Shown here: positions 9,569 through 17,346 of the stretch, in pieces
Layout: every line of letters begins with the position of its first letter
Numbering within the stretch: the stretch's first letter is position 1
Source: Burkholderiales bacterium
GTDB lineage: Bacteria; Pseudomonadota; Gammaproteobacteria; Burkholderiales; Nitrosomonadaceae
Assembly (NCBI GenBank): GCA_024235795.1
Contig: JACKLR010000001.1
Location: 1,426,001 to 1,490,000, forward strand
Reading direction: 5' to 3'
DNA: 64,000 bases
The notes under the pieces: generated by a model
Told to the model about the DNA's origin: nothing
Databases searched by the model: none
The model's input: the letters and a program-made list of their open reading frames with translations, nothing else
Position numbers and translations under genes: made by a program

Positions 9569-10515
9569 ATGAGTCTTGTTTACGCAAAAAAACTATCTAA
9601 TTCTGAGATGTTTTTCATCGCTGACACAAAGTTTACTTTTCCTGAATCCGAAACTAATTTAGATAAAAAATATTCTGGAGCTGATGAATTTATTGGTGGT
9701 CTGAAGTTAATTGTTCTACACGGCGGTTTAACCGTAGCTTTTGCTGGAATAACTTCATTTGCAAAAGATGCTATAGAAGGAATTTATAAAAAAAAAACAT
9801 TAACTTGTGGGATACAAGAGACATAACCCATTATTTTTCTAGTTATGCAGTTAAGTCAGAAAATAATACTGATTTTTTAGTTGGTGTTTACGGGCAAAAT
9901 CAAACTAATCTTATTAAGATAGTAGGAGATAAAATTACCGAGGAACAAATAGCATGGATAGGGGATATTGATGGTTTTTCTGATCTTCAAAGAAATTTAA
10001 TTTCTAATGCAGATATCGAACTCGAAAAAAATCATTCTCAATTATTAATGTTTGCCAATACTTTCGAAAGAAGCACTTCAAATTCAGTTTTCAACGAAAT
10101 CAATAAAACATATAGAGGCTTCTTAAATGTGATTAATGGAACTACGTGTAAAACAGTATCAGGAATTGTTACCATTGCCTGTACAAGCAATATTGGTTTT
10201 AGATATTCTGAATACCAATCAATTTCTGGCCCAGCAGTTCCTGCCACTAGCGGAAATGGGGGTGTTTATTTTGGCGATGAATCAACAGGAAGTTTTATTT
10301 TCTCATCCGGCCGAGAGTTAAATTGCCCTATTCTCCCAGTTGTATATCAAGTTGGTAAAATTGCTGTAATCTATGCTCCTACAACATCTTTTATTCCGAT
10401 GATCCAGAAATACGAAAATAAAAAAGACTTTGAAAAAGTATTTTCGGATAAAGTCACCATCACTGCACGTGAAATAGATTTAATGTACGAACGAGTCGTA
10501 AAAGGCAAGAGTTGA
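9569..10515 (+). pseudogene. A+T-rich unknown gene split by a frame change at an A10 tract
   Basis: Two consecutive frames (9569-9826 and onward to 10515) form one continuous protein of about 315 residues if read with a -1 shift, equivalent to one extra A, in the ten-A run at 9788-9797: GIYKKK continues as NINLWDTRDITHYF. The product is not recognised. The N-terminal third (SLVYAKKLSNSEMFFIADTKFT, then GGLTVAFAGITSFAKDA) faintly resembles the strand order of a proteasome-like Ntn hydrolase; this is only a fold guess. The second part contains SGNGGVYFGDESTGSF. Base composition is far more A+T-rich than flanking genes, suggesting acquisition. The break could be a true mutation, phase variation by slippage, programmed frameshifting, or a homopolymer sequencing error. 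Confidence 0.6.
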
Positions 10516-10609
10516 GGAAAATTCAGTGAAATTCTGAGACACAATCTTAATCAAGAATAAGACAAGCATTTATGTTCCCAAGCTTACTCAATCAAGGGCT
10601 TCAAGACTC

Positions 10610-10735
10610 TTGATCCAATACACCGTTCTAACTGCAAAACGGCCAGAACTGATACCAGCGCCGACAGCGGAACTGGGGTGGTCGCAGCGGCGCAGTTGGG
10701 CACCGTATTCGCGGGCTGTGTGGTCGACGTGTTGA
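10610..10735 (-). pseudogene. remnant of a lytic transglycosylase gene 3' end
   Basis: About 120 bases align, with scattered substitutions and a two-base indel, to 16648-16770, the 3' end of the intact transglycosylase lipoprotein gene, in the same orientation. The remnant lacks everything upstream and its frame is broken. It marks the left side of a block bracketed by these direct repeats. Confidence 0.75.
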
Positions 10736-10961
10736 GAAAACAAAAAACGATTTAAAAGAAGCCATTGGAATGATTTTGGAAGATTGGCGGGATGACATCA
10801 TGCGCGGTTTATCTGAAGATGCCGTTCAGGAAAAAATTTTAATAGAATGAAACGCAGCAACCAAAAACGGCGGCAGCGCATTGCAGGTTGTTTTTGCCAA
10901 TGTGAGCGGGAAAGTCTCTTCGATGAAAAAACTGAAAAAACTTTCCCGTTGATTGTTACTG
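10736..10961. other. gene remnants of unknown origin
   Basis: On the plus strand a frame without an obvious start ends at 10849 and encodes the acidic string AIGMILEDWRDDIMRG followed by LSEDAVQEKILIE. Directly after it another frame reads NAATKNGGSALQVVFANVSG. Both look like protein-coding tails that have lost their beginnings, perhaps parts of one decayed gene in two frames. No family was recognised. Confidence 0.3.
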
Positions 10962-11927
10962 TTACGGTTTGATCACTTCAATCAATTCTTCTCTATTACC
11001 GCTTTCATTATCTATTACCAAAATGTTGCCTATACCGGGTGCAAAGTATTTTAATTCAACTGCATCCGGCTCTATTGGAAGAAAATCCCGAGTAACCAGG
11101 CAGGTTCCTGAGCAGTCTGCGCCGGGTGTTTTCTCAGAGGTTTCGGTTATGGAAATGATTTCGCCCATATCTTCAGCCTCACCAATTGCGTATTCCTGAC
11201 GATAAATATCACCGACCTGCGGATTGCCCTTCATAACAATGCCGGGCTGCGCGCCGTCAACACCAGCTTTCCATGAACCATCCAAATTATTAAGCTGACC
11301 GTCTTCATAATTCATCGACAGCTCGCCAAAATACCAAACGTTGCCGTCATAATCCTGCGCATACCAGTCGAATGTATCTTCAATTAGTTCGCCATCTTCT
11401 TCAACAGTATCTCGAACGACGATACAGGTTACACCCAAGATCTCAACGGTGTCTGTCGTGACGGTGACAGTAATTGTTTCGTCTCCTGATTGCAAAACGC
11501 GAACCAATCCCGGGATTAGCGGAAAGTATGGATTCGGGTTAACGGCAATTTCTTCAGGACTCATAAAATGAGCAGGGTCAATAATAGGTGCATATGCCGA
11601 TTCCCCAAGTGCATCGCAAATCACTTTTCTCACTTCTTTCTGTTCGCGGCACAGCTCCCGGTCCTCGTGATGCTGTAGCTTCGCCTCGTAAATACACTCT
11701 CTGGCCGCATGTCTGTCATCTGTGTTTTGGCATTTGGCTTTTTGTATCAGAAAATCGTCGAGAATGTCTGCCTTACAGGCTTTAAAGGTTGTCGATGCAA
11801 CGCTTGAGCAAATGTGCTGATTGTCAGCGTCGACGGTTGTCACTGTACAAAATAATAACGTGGCGAACGCCATGCCCGGCCAACTTGCCGCTATTGTTTT
11901 TTTGTAAAAAATTGAATTGTGCATCAT
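10962..11927 (-). CDS. secreted conserved protein of unknown function
   Basis: A 321-residue protein with a signal peptide (hydrophobic GMAFATLLFCTVTT after a Lys pair), a Cys-rich segment of about 85 residues (six or more Cys, possible disulfides), then a beta-rich domain beginning NPYFPLIPGLVRVLQSGDET and containing DWYAQDYDGNVWYFGE and GSWKAGVDGAQPGIVM. The second domain resembles conserved secreted proteins I have seen only as hypothetical. AGGAGG stands close before two possible ATGs at 11927 and 11924; the second has better spacing. It is transcribed alone, between gene remnants and an insertion sequence. Confidence 0.7.
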   Translation of the reverse strand: MMHNSIFYKKTIAASWPGMAFATLLFCTVTTVDADNQHICSSVASTTFKACKADILDDFLIQKAKCQNTDDRHAARECIYEAKLQHHEDRELCREQKEVRKVICDALGESAYAPIIDPAHFMSPEEIAVNPNPYFPLIPGLVRVLQSGDETITVTVTTDTVEILGVTCIVVRDTVEEDGELIEDTFDWYAQDYDGNVWYFGELSMNYEDGQLNNLDGSWKAGVDGAQPGIVMKGNPQVGDIYRQEYAIGEAEDMGEIISITETSEKTPGADCSGTCLVTRDFLPIEPDAVELKYFAPGIGNILVIDNESGNREELIEVIKP

Positions 11928-12241
11928 GTTCCCTCCTAGACGTGTTAATTTGAGTCTAGAAGCATACAGCGAATAATTAACCGGAAGCTGATCTGAAGAT
12001 TACCAATTGGCAAGGTTCTGGTGCAGTATCTTCGCTTACCCGGATTCCACAATTTCCATCTGGCTACTTGCTCAAAATTTAGCTTTACAGAACGATATTT
12101 ATCTGGAATTGCAGCTTGATAGCAACGAAATTGATTCTATGCTGCACTACGTGATTTTTTTAGTATCTTAGAAACGAAATAGGTACTTAGGCAACAAATC
12201 TAGACCTGTCCCGAGCTCCCCAAACTCGCTTACACATGATT
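11928..12241. other. intergenic region left of the ISAs1-type element
   Basis: No gene is seen here. The segment ends with the 9-bp target duplication CACATGATT (12233-12241), repeated at 14146-14154 on the other side of the insertion sequence. Confidence 0.5.
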
Positions 12242-14145
12242 CAGGGCGAATTTGTTCTACCCCTGAAAGCTAATAGGGGCGAGTGCATTTAAATAATGCT
12301 GGACATTCTCAACGAATGTTGATATAAAGTAGCCTCAACAAAACTCGATTGAGATCATCTTTTGCAGCTTAAAGAAATCGTCGTTCGTCCTGTAACTCAC
12401 CAAGAACAGGCAGACTATCATAAACTTATGCAGCGACATCATTACCTTGGGTCTGCTCGCCCAGTTGGCGAAACATTGTACTATGTTGCCACCTGGCGTG
12501 CCCAATGGATCGCGTTGCTCGGTTTTTCATCGGCGGCCTTGAAATGTGCGCCACGTGACCAATGGATTGGCTGGCGATATCGCCATCAATTTGATCGTTT
12601 AAATTTGGTCACCAACAACAGTCGATTTTTGATTCTGCCGCAATGGCACATTCCCAATGTGGCAACCCGTATTTTATCGCTGTGCCAGAGAAGGCTTCAA
12701 GCTGATTGGTTGCGGCACTTTCATCATCCACTGTTGCTACTTGAAACCTTCGTTGATCCACAACATTTCCATGGTACGATTTACAAGGCGGCCAACTGGA
12801 CACTGCTGGGCAGCACAAAGGGGTTTCGCCGCATCAATGCCCAAGGTTACCAATCCAACGCTTCGCCTAAATTGGTTTTTGTTTATGCGCTGCAACGCAA
12901 TGCGCAGCACCTGCTGTCTCAATCGCATTTAAACCCGGTCTATCAATGCGGAACACCTAAGCTCATGCTAACAGCCAATCAAATGAATGCACTCCCCACT
13001 TTTTTTAATTGCATCCCTGATCCACGCCGCACACAGGGCAGGCGCCATCGGTTAGATACGATACTGGCCATTGCCACGGGCGCTATTCTCTGTGGCCGGG
13101 TGGGTTATAAAGGTATCGCCGAATGGGCACAATCGCTCAGTCAGGATGCCCGCGCCCGTTTCCAGTGCTACTATAAGCAGGAACGTTATCATGTTCCCAG
13201 TGAATACATTATTCGCGACACATTGATCAGGGTGAAACCGAATGCACTGGATCAGGCATTGCAACACTGGAGCGAGCAATACAGCGCTGACGATGAAAGT
13301 CTGGCGATAGATGGCAAGACCATGCGCAGCGCGATTGATAGCGAAGGCAGACAAATTCATATCATGAGCGCCATCGGCCATAACACCCTTCATTGTTACA
13401 CCCAAAAAAAGTCGTAAAATACAATACAAACAACTGCACAGCGGCCAAACAAACCAATGAAATAAAAATAGCTGCTCCGCTGCTTGATCCACTCGACATT
13501 GATGGTGTCGTCATTACTGCAGACGCGCTGCTTACACAACGTCAATTTGCCCGTTATCTGGTAGAAAACAAACAAGCGCATTATCATTTTACCGTCAAAG
13601 CCAATCAACCCAGGTTGCTTGAAGATCTGCAGTATTACTTTAAAAACCGTCAGACACCTGATGCCACAACAACCAGCTACGGGCACGGACGTATAGAAAC
13701 CCGTAAAATCTGGGTAACCAGCACACTCAACAACTACTTGAACTTTCCTTATGTCGGACAAGCATTTGCTATTGAACGGGAATCGACCAAAAAGAAGACA
13801 AAAAAGGTCTCACGAGAGTTGGTATACGGCATTACCAGCCAAGCTGAGTTTGATGCCTCTGCCGCTAAAATATTGGAAACAAATCGGGGGCATTGGTGTA
13901 TTGAGAATAGCTGTCATTACATTTTAGACTGGTGCTTTGACGAAGACAGATGCCGTATCCGTACCGGATATGGCCCTGAAAATATTACTCGCCTGCGGCG
14001 TTTTGTTGTTGGGATTATCAAAGCAACCAGCTTAAAGGGAGTCGCGGAAGCAATGAGAAAGTTGACGATGAGCGTTCGAATGGTGTTTGATTATTTGAAA
14101 ATGACCAAAAATACAGCTAAACCACGTTAGAACAAATTTACCGTG
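12242..14145 (+). mobile_element. complete ISAs1-family insertion sequence (1904 bp)
   Basis: The element is bounded by 18-bp imperfect inverted repeats: CAGGGCGAATTTGTTCTA at 12242-12259 and, inverted, CACGGTAAATTTGTTCTA at 14128-14145 (15 of 18 match). Both sides are flanked by the same 9-bp sequence CACATGATT (12233-12241 and 14146-14154), a clean target-site duplication of the length known for ISAs1 elements. It carries one transposase gene split by a -1 frame change. The intact duplication suggests a fairly recent insertion. Confidence 0.9.
12362..14130 (+). CDS. DUF4338 (DruA-like) - ISAs1 transposase fusion, read across a -1 frameshift
   Basis: The first frame (12362-13417) starts with about 200 residues of DUF4338, the domain also found in the Druantia protein DruA (HHYLGSARPVGETLYYV, RDQWIGWRYRH, LLLETFVDPQHFHGTIY, AANWTLLGSTKGF), followed by the ISAs1 N-terminal part up to LAIDGKTMRS, the first catalytic Asp. 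It stops soon after the sequence A AAA AAG (13405-13411). Slipping back one base there enters the second frame, ending at 14130, with the remaining acidic residues (Asp in VVITADAL, Glu in HWCIENSCHY). So an active enzyme needs the shift. The heptamer is the classic -1 slippery sequence; whether this is programmed or a mutation is open. Start TTG 12362 is weakly supported. Confidence 0.8.
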
Positions 14146-14198
14146 CACATGATTAGCCGTAAAAAGACAAAAGGCACACAGTGTGCTAATATTTGTTA

Positions 14199-14324
14199 AT
14201 GAAGCCAATTTCATGGAATACGGATAAAAATGCTTCATTGAAGGCTGAGAGAGGGATTTCGTTCGAGGATGTGGTTTTCCATATTATGGCTGGAGATATA
14301 CTCGACACGGTAGATCATCCGATA
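14199..14324 (+). pseudogene. brnT: truncated BrnT-like toxin gene
   Basis: The first 42 codons (MKPISWNTDKNASLKAERGI then SFEDVVFHIMAGDILDTVDHP) match the N-terminal half of BrnT-type ribonuclease toxins, including the W-x-x-x-K-N-x-x-x-K and GISFEDV motifs. After DHP the sequence runs directly into the end of the IS110-type element, so the second half of the toxin is missing. No BrnA antitoxin gene follows on the far side of the element. The gene begins shortly after the target duplication of the ISAs1 element. It is very probably inactive. Confidence 0.72.
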
Positions 14325-14392
14325 TATGGACTCTTCGCCTATTGCAAGACAAATTTCCAATTTATTAATTGCAGTCAACAGTAACCAGGATT

Positions 14393-14692
14393 GCAGCCAT
14401 ATATTCGGTCTCTAAACAGAGGTTTTATTACCTCAGGACTCCTGATGAAGCTATTCGCGCGCTTATTCCTCTACCAACCTAACGGTTTCTTAAGAACCTC
14501 TGGGATGAACGGGTTTTATAAGCACCGGTTTGACCTGTTGTCGTCATCATTTATTGTTAATTTGCCTACACAATTTCGGTTATCCGGTTAATTGAGGGTT
14601 ATCCACGCTTTGTCCACGGACGTAGTTCTTACATTACACGAAGTCGGTGGGCAAAGTGTGGATAACCCGCTTTAGTGCTCTAATACCCGCCA
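14393..14692 (-). ncRNA. candidate bridge RNA region of the IS110-type element
   Basis: The non-coding end downstream of the recombinase is long and structured. It holds 20-base arms GGGTTATCCACGCTTTGTCC (14596-14615) and an inverted partner at 14649-14668 that match at 18 of 20 positions around a 33-base loop. IS1111-group elements are known to encode their guide (bridge) RNA in this end. The location, length and folding potential fit; promoter, exact ends and guide loops were not worked out. Confidence 0.45.
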
Positions 14693-15709
14693 TTAGACTG
14701 ACAGCTCATTATAATTTTCTCCTTTCGTGGCGAGCGCCCAAAGTATCCTGGCATTCTTGTTTGCCAGTGCAACTGCTGCTTTGTTAAACCCTCTCCGCTC
14801 AATCAAAGCTTGCAGCCAAAGGCTCAGCCTATTAGTTTTTTTGGAGCAGGCTTTTAACACGGCTCGGGCCCCATGAATCAGCATTGTTCGAATAGTACGG
14901 TTGCCGCGCTTGCTGATCCCTAAGTACACCAGTTTATCGCCGCTGCTGTGCTGCCTAGGGACAATCCCCAGACTGGCGGCATAATCCCGGCTGTTGTTAT
15001 AACCTTTGCCATCGCCAATATCCGAAGCAATGATCGACGCAGTGATAGGCCCAACTCCGGGAACTTCTAAAAAACGACGGATCAGCTCATTTGCCTGGCA
15101 TAAACGACCGATCCGTTTGTCCTGTTGTGCAATCGCTTCATCTAGTTGAATGAGCTTCTCATAGTGTTCAGAAAACACTTCCCGGCTTAACGCTGTTAAT
15201 CTGTTTTCGGCATCTTCCAGAATCCACGGCAATTGTTTTCTTACCTGACGAATCCCTTTCGGTATCACAATGCCGCGCTCACTCAGCAATCCCCTGATTT
15301 GATTAACCAGAGCCGTACGATGGTCTATAAAACCCCGCCTTATCTTATGTATCAGTTGTGTATCTTGCTGATCCACACTTTTTATCGATACCGTCCTTCT
15401 GTTGGGGCGTGTTACCGCATCGAATATCGCTTGCGCATCATTAAAGTCGTTTTTGTTGCCAACTACAAAACTTTTCACATAACGCGCATTCAGCAACACC
15501 ACTTCATGCCCTAATTTGCTAAATTCCCTAGCCCAGTAATGCGTGCCTCCACAGGCTTCGATACCGATCAAACTAGTCGGATAATTTGCGAAAAATGCCA
15601 ACAACTCATTCCGCTTCAGCTTCTTCTTGATCACTTTTGCGTCTACACCCATACTGTAAAAGTGAAATACATTTTTTGCGATGTCTAATCCAACTACGCT
15701 ATTATTCAT
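14693..15709 (-). CDS. IS110-family DEDD recombinase
   Basis: A 338-residue recombinase with an N-terminal RuvC-like DEDD domain: Asp in GLDIAKNVF, Glu in IGIEACGGTHYWARE, and two Asp in KNDFNDAQAIFDA. After a helical linker comes the C-terminal transposase_20 domain (RRFLEVPGVGPITASIIAS) with the conserved serine in GISKRGNRTIRTMLIHGARA. IS110 enzymes excise a circular intermediate and insert it at sites chosen by a bridge RNA; this is family knowledge. All acidic residues and the Ser are present, so it is probably active. An inverted repeat (15712-15721 and 15770-15779) lies just upstream of the start and could shape expression or the left end. Confidence 0.92.
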   Translation of the reverse strand: MNNSVVGLDIAKNVFHFYSMGVDAKVIKKKLKRNELLAFFANYPTSLIGIEACGGTHYWAREFSKLGHEVVLLNARYVKSFVVGNKNDFNDAQAIFDAVTRPNRRTVSIKSVDQQDTQLIHKIRRGFIDHRTALVNQIRGLLSERGIVIPKGIRQVRKQLPWILEDAENRLTALSREVFSEHYEKLIQLDEAIAQQDKRIGRLCQANELIRRFLEVPGVGPITASIIASDIGDGKGYNNSRDYAASLGIVPRQHSSGDKLVYLGISKRGNRTIRTMLIHGARAVLKACSKKTNRLSLWLQALIERRGFNKAAVALANKNARILWALATKGENYNELSV

Positions 15710-15842
15710 TGTGGACTCCTCTTTTATTCCGTTCTTGATAAGTGGTGCATTATGACATCGTCGAAAAGAGAGGAGTCCATATCATCAACCTACCACTGAA
15801 TTTTTTCCGGGACTGGGGTATGATGGCAAGAGGGAGGAAGGA

Positions 15843-16247
15843 ATGATTCTTGATATTTCACCGCTGGAGAGGGCTGTTTCAAAGCTTGAAGAAGGCTACG
15901 CCAGATATCTGGCTGATGTGACTGATGAGCAAATTCGCGATGGCCTGATACAGCGATTTGAATTTACCTACGAATTATCGCACAGAATGCTCAAACGCTA
16001 TCTCGAGTCCATATCTCCCAGCCCCGGAGAATACGATGACAGGGATTTTCAATACCTGATCCGTTCCGGTAACGAGCAGGGCCTATTGCTTGGAAACTGG
16101 CCGCGTTGGCGGCTCTACCGTGAAATGCGTGGCAAAACCAGTCATACCTATGATGAAAAGGTTGCGCTGGAAGTTGTTTCGGGAATCCCTGATTTTCTGG
16201 AAGAAGCCCGCTACCTGCGTGACAGACTGACTGAGCATCTGGCCTGA
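15843..16247 (+). CDS. HEPN-type nucleotidyltransferase-substrate-binding protein (HI0074-like)
   Basis: A 134-residue helical protein of the NTase_sub_bind family (HI0074 type), a HEPN relative that forms a complex with the nucleotidyltransferase encoded next. Recognisable segments are RFEFTYELSHRMLKRYLE and TSHTYDEKVA. The R-x4-H signature of catalytic HEPN toxins is not evident, although KTSHTYDE could be its counterpart. A strong site AGGGAGGAAGG precedes ATG 15843. The stop overlaps the next start (TGATG). By family analogy the pair is a toxin-antitoxin or tRNA-modifying module of MNT-HEPN type. Confidence 0.82.
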   Translation: MILDISPLERAVSKLEEGYARYLADVTDEQIRDGLIQRFEFTYELSHRMLKRYLESISPSPGEYDDRDFQYLIRSGNEQGLLLGNWPRWRLYREMRGKTSHTYDEKVALEVVSGIPDFLEEARYLRDRLTEHLA

Positions 16248-16591
16248 TGACAAAACCCAATATCGACATCAGCCCCGCCGACTGGAAAATTGTGCGTAAC
16301 ATTCTGCAGCACCATGTCCCGCAATATGCAGTATGGGCTTTCGGCTCCCGCGCCACCTGGACAGCAAGGCTATATTCCGATCTCGATCTGGCAGTGATCA
16401 CCAACAAACCGCTGGGGTTGTCACTGGAAGCAGAACTTGCAAATGCATTTTCCGAGTCCGATTTGCCATGGAAAGTGGATGTGGTGGATTGGGCGTGCAC
16501 CAGTGATAGTTTTCGAAGGGTCATTGAAAAAAACAAGGTTGTGGTACAGGAGGAAAGTAAAAAAATGACAGGGTCGAAGTGTGACGTTTGA
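16247..16591 (+). CDS. minimal nucleotidyltransferase (HI0073-like), partner of the preceding HEPN protein
   Basis: A 114-residue pol-beta-type nucleotidyltransferase with GSRATWTARLYSDLDLAVIT (GS motif and DLD metal pair) and a later acidic residue in KVDVVDW. The start shares a base with the stop of the HEPN gene, so the two are translationally coupled in the order HEPN then MNT, the reverse of the pair at 8.7 kb. Adenylylation of the HEPN partner is inferred from related systems. Confidence 0.85.
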   Translation: MTKPNIDISPADWKIVRNILQHHVPQYAVWAFGSRATWTARLYSDLDLAVITNKPLGLSLEAELANAFSESDLPWKVDVVDWACTSDSFRRVIEKNKVVVQEESKKMTGSKCDV

Positions 16592-16665
16592 TTAACCGAG
16601 GCTACTTCACCCCCAAGACCTGAATTCAACCACAGATTTCAGGATTTTTGATCCAACACACCGTT

Positions 16666-17295
16666 CTAGCTGCAAAACGGCCAGAACTGGTACCAGTGCC
16701 GGCAGCGGAACTGGTCGTCGCAGCGGCGCAGTTGAGCGCCGTATTCACGCGCCGTGTGGTCAACCCGGTCTGCCACATTCAGCAACCATTCTTTTTTGCG
16801 ATAGGTGCCACGGCGGTAACCGCCGTGGCCCTCATGATAGGCCAGATACAAATTCTTCGGGTCCCATTTGGAAATGCCAAGCCGCTGATTGCTGTTATGG
16901 TTGTACCAACCGACAAAATCCAGCACATCCGCCATGTTTGAGCGGCTCTTGAACATGCCGCCGGTCGACTGCTTGTAATCCTTCCAGGCCGGATCCTGGA
17001 TCTGGGCATAGCCCTTGGCCGAAGAAGGCCGCCCCAGCGGTATGAACAGAAACCATTCGAACGGTGGCTTGGCGTTGTGGCGATAGCTGGATTCGTGGCG
17101 AACAAAGGCCATCAAAATATGCGCCGGCACGCCCCAATTGTCCTCCGATGCCCGGGCATAGTCATACCAGTCGGGTTGCTGCTCGAATACCGCACACAGG
17201 TCATGCTGCTGGCGCGGTGGGTTGGCGGCGCAACCAGCCAGCCCACCAAGCAGCAACAGAACTGAAACCATTTTATAAAACAAGGTGGCATTCAT
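16666..17295 (-). CDS. lipoprotein with lytic transglycosylase (SLT-like) domain
   Basis: A 209-residue lipoprotein: signal peptide with lipobox LAGC (Cys22), then a lysozyme-like domain. HILMAFVRHESSYRHNA supplies the probable catalytic Glu, AKGYAQIQDPAWKDYK corresponds to the GLMQI-like strand, and LAYHEGHGGYRRGTYRKK to the C-terminal helix region. Such enzymes cleave the glycan strand of peptidoglycan with formation of 1,6-anhydro ends. The 3' end of this gene also exists as a diverged remnant at 10.6 kb. It lies just upstream, on the same strand, of nothing related; the RND operon follows on the same strand. Confidence 0.85.
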   Translation of the reverse strand: MNATLFYKMVSVLLLLGGLAGCAANPPRQQHDLCAVFEQQPDWYDYARASEDNWGVPAHILMAFVRHESSYRHNAKPPFEWFLFIPLGRPSSAKGYAQIQDPAWKDYKQSTGGMFKSRSNMADVLDFVGWYNHNSNQRLGISKWDPKNLYLAYHEGHGGYRRGTYRKKEWLLNVADRVDHTAREYGAQLRRCDDQFRCRHWYQFWPFCS

Positions 17296-17346
17296 AGCAG
17301 CTTGCTAACAAAAAATTCTGTAAATTGGATAGGCAAATAGATGAAC

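Larger units (their letters stand above)
14324..15782 (-). mobile_element. IS110-family element (IS1111-like), about 1.46 kb
   Basis: It contains a full IS110-type recombinase on the minus strand, a short upstream end (about 70 bases) and a long downstream end (about 370 bases). Near-terminal inverted repeats ATATGGACTCTTCGC (14324-14338) and, inverted, ATATGGACTCCTCTC (15768-15782) match at 13 of 15 positions, the arrangement known for the IS1111 group. Exact ends inside these repeats cannot be fixed, because this family makes little or no target duplication. It interrupts a brnT-like gene on its left side. Confidence 0.75.

Noticed and set aside
14596..14668. TTATCCACA-like DnaA boxes considered as a replication origin
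   Set aside because: Only two sites occur, as the arms of a hairpin in the non-coding end of an insertion sequence, with no dnaA, gidA or A+T-rich unwinding region near.
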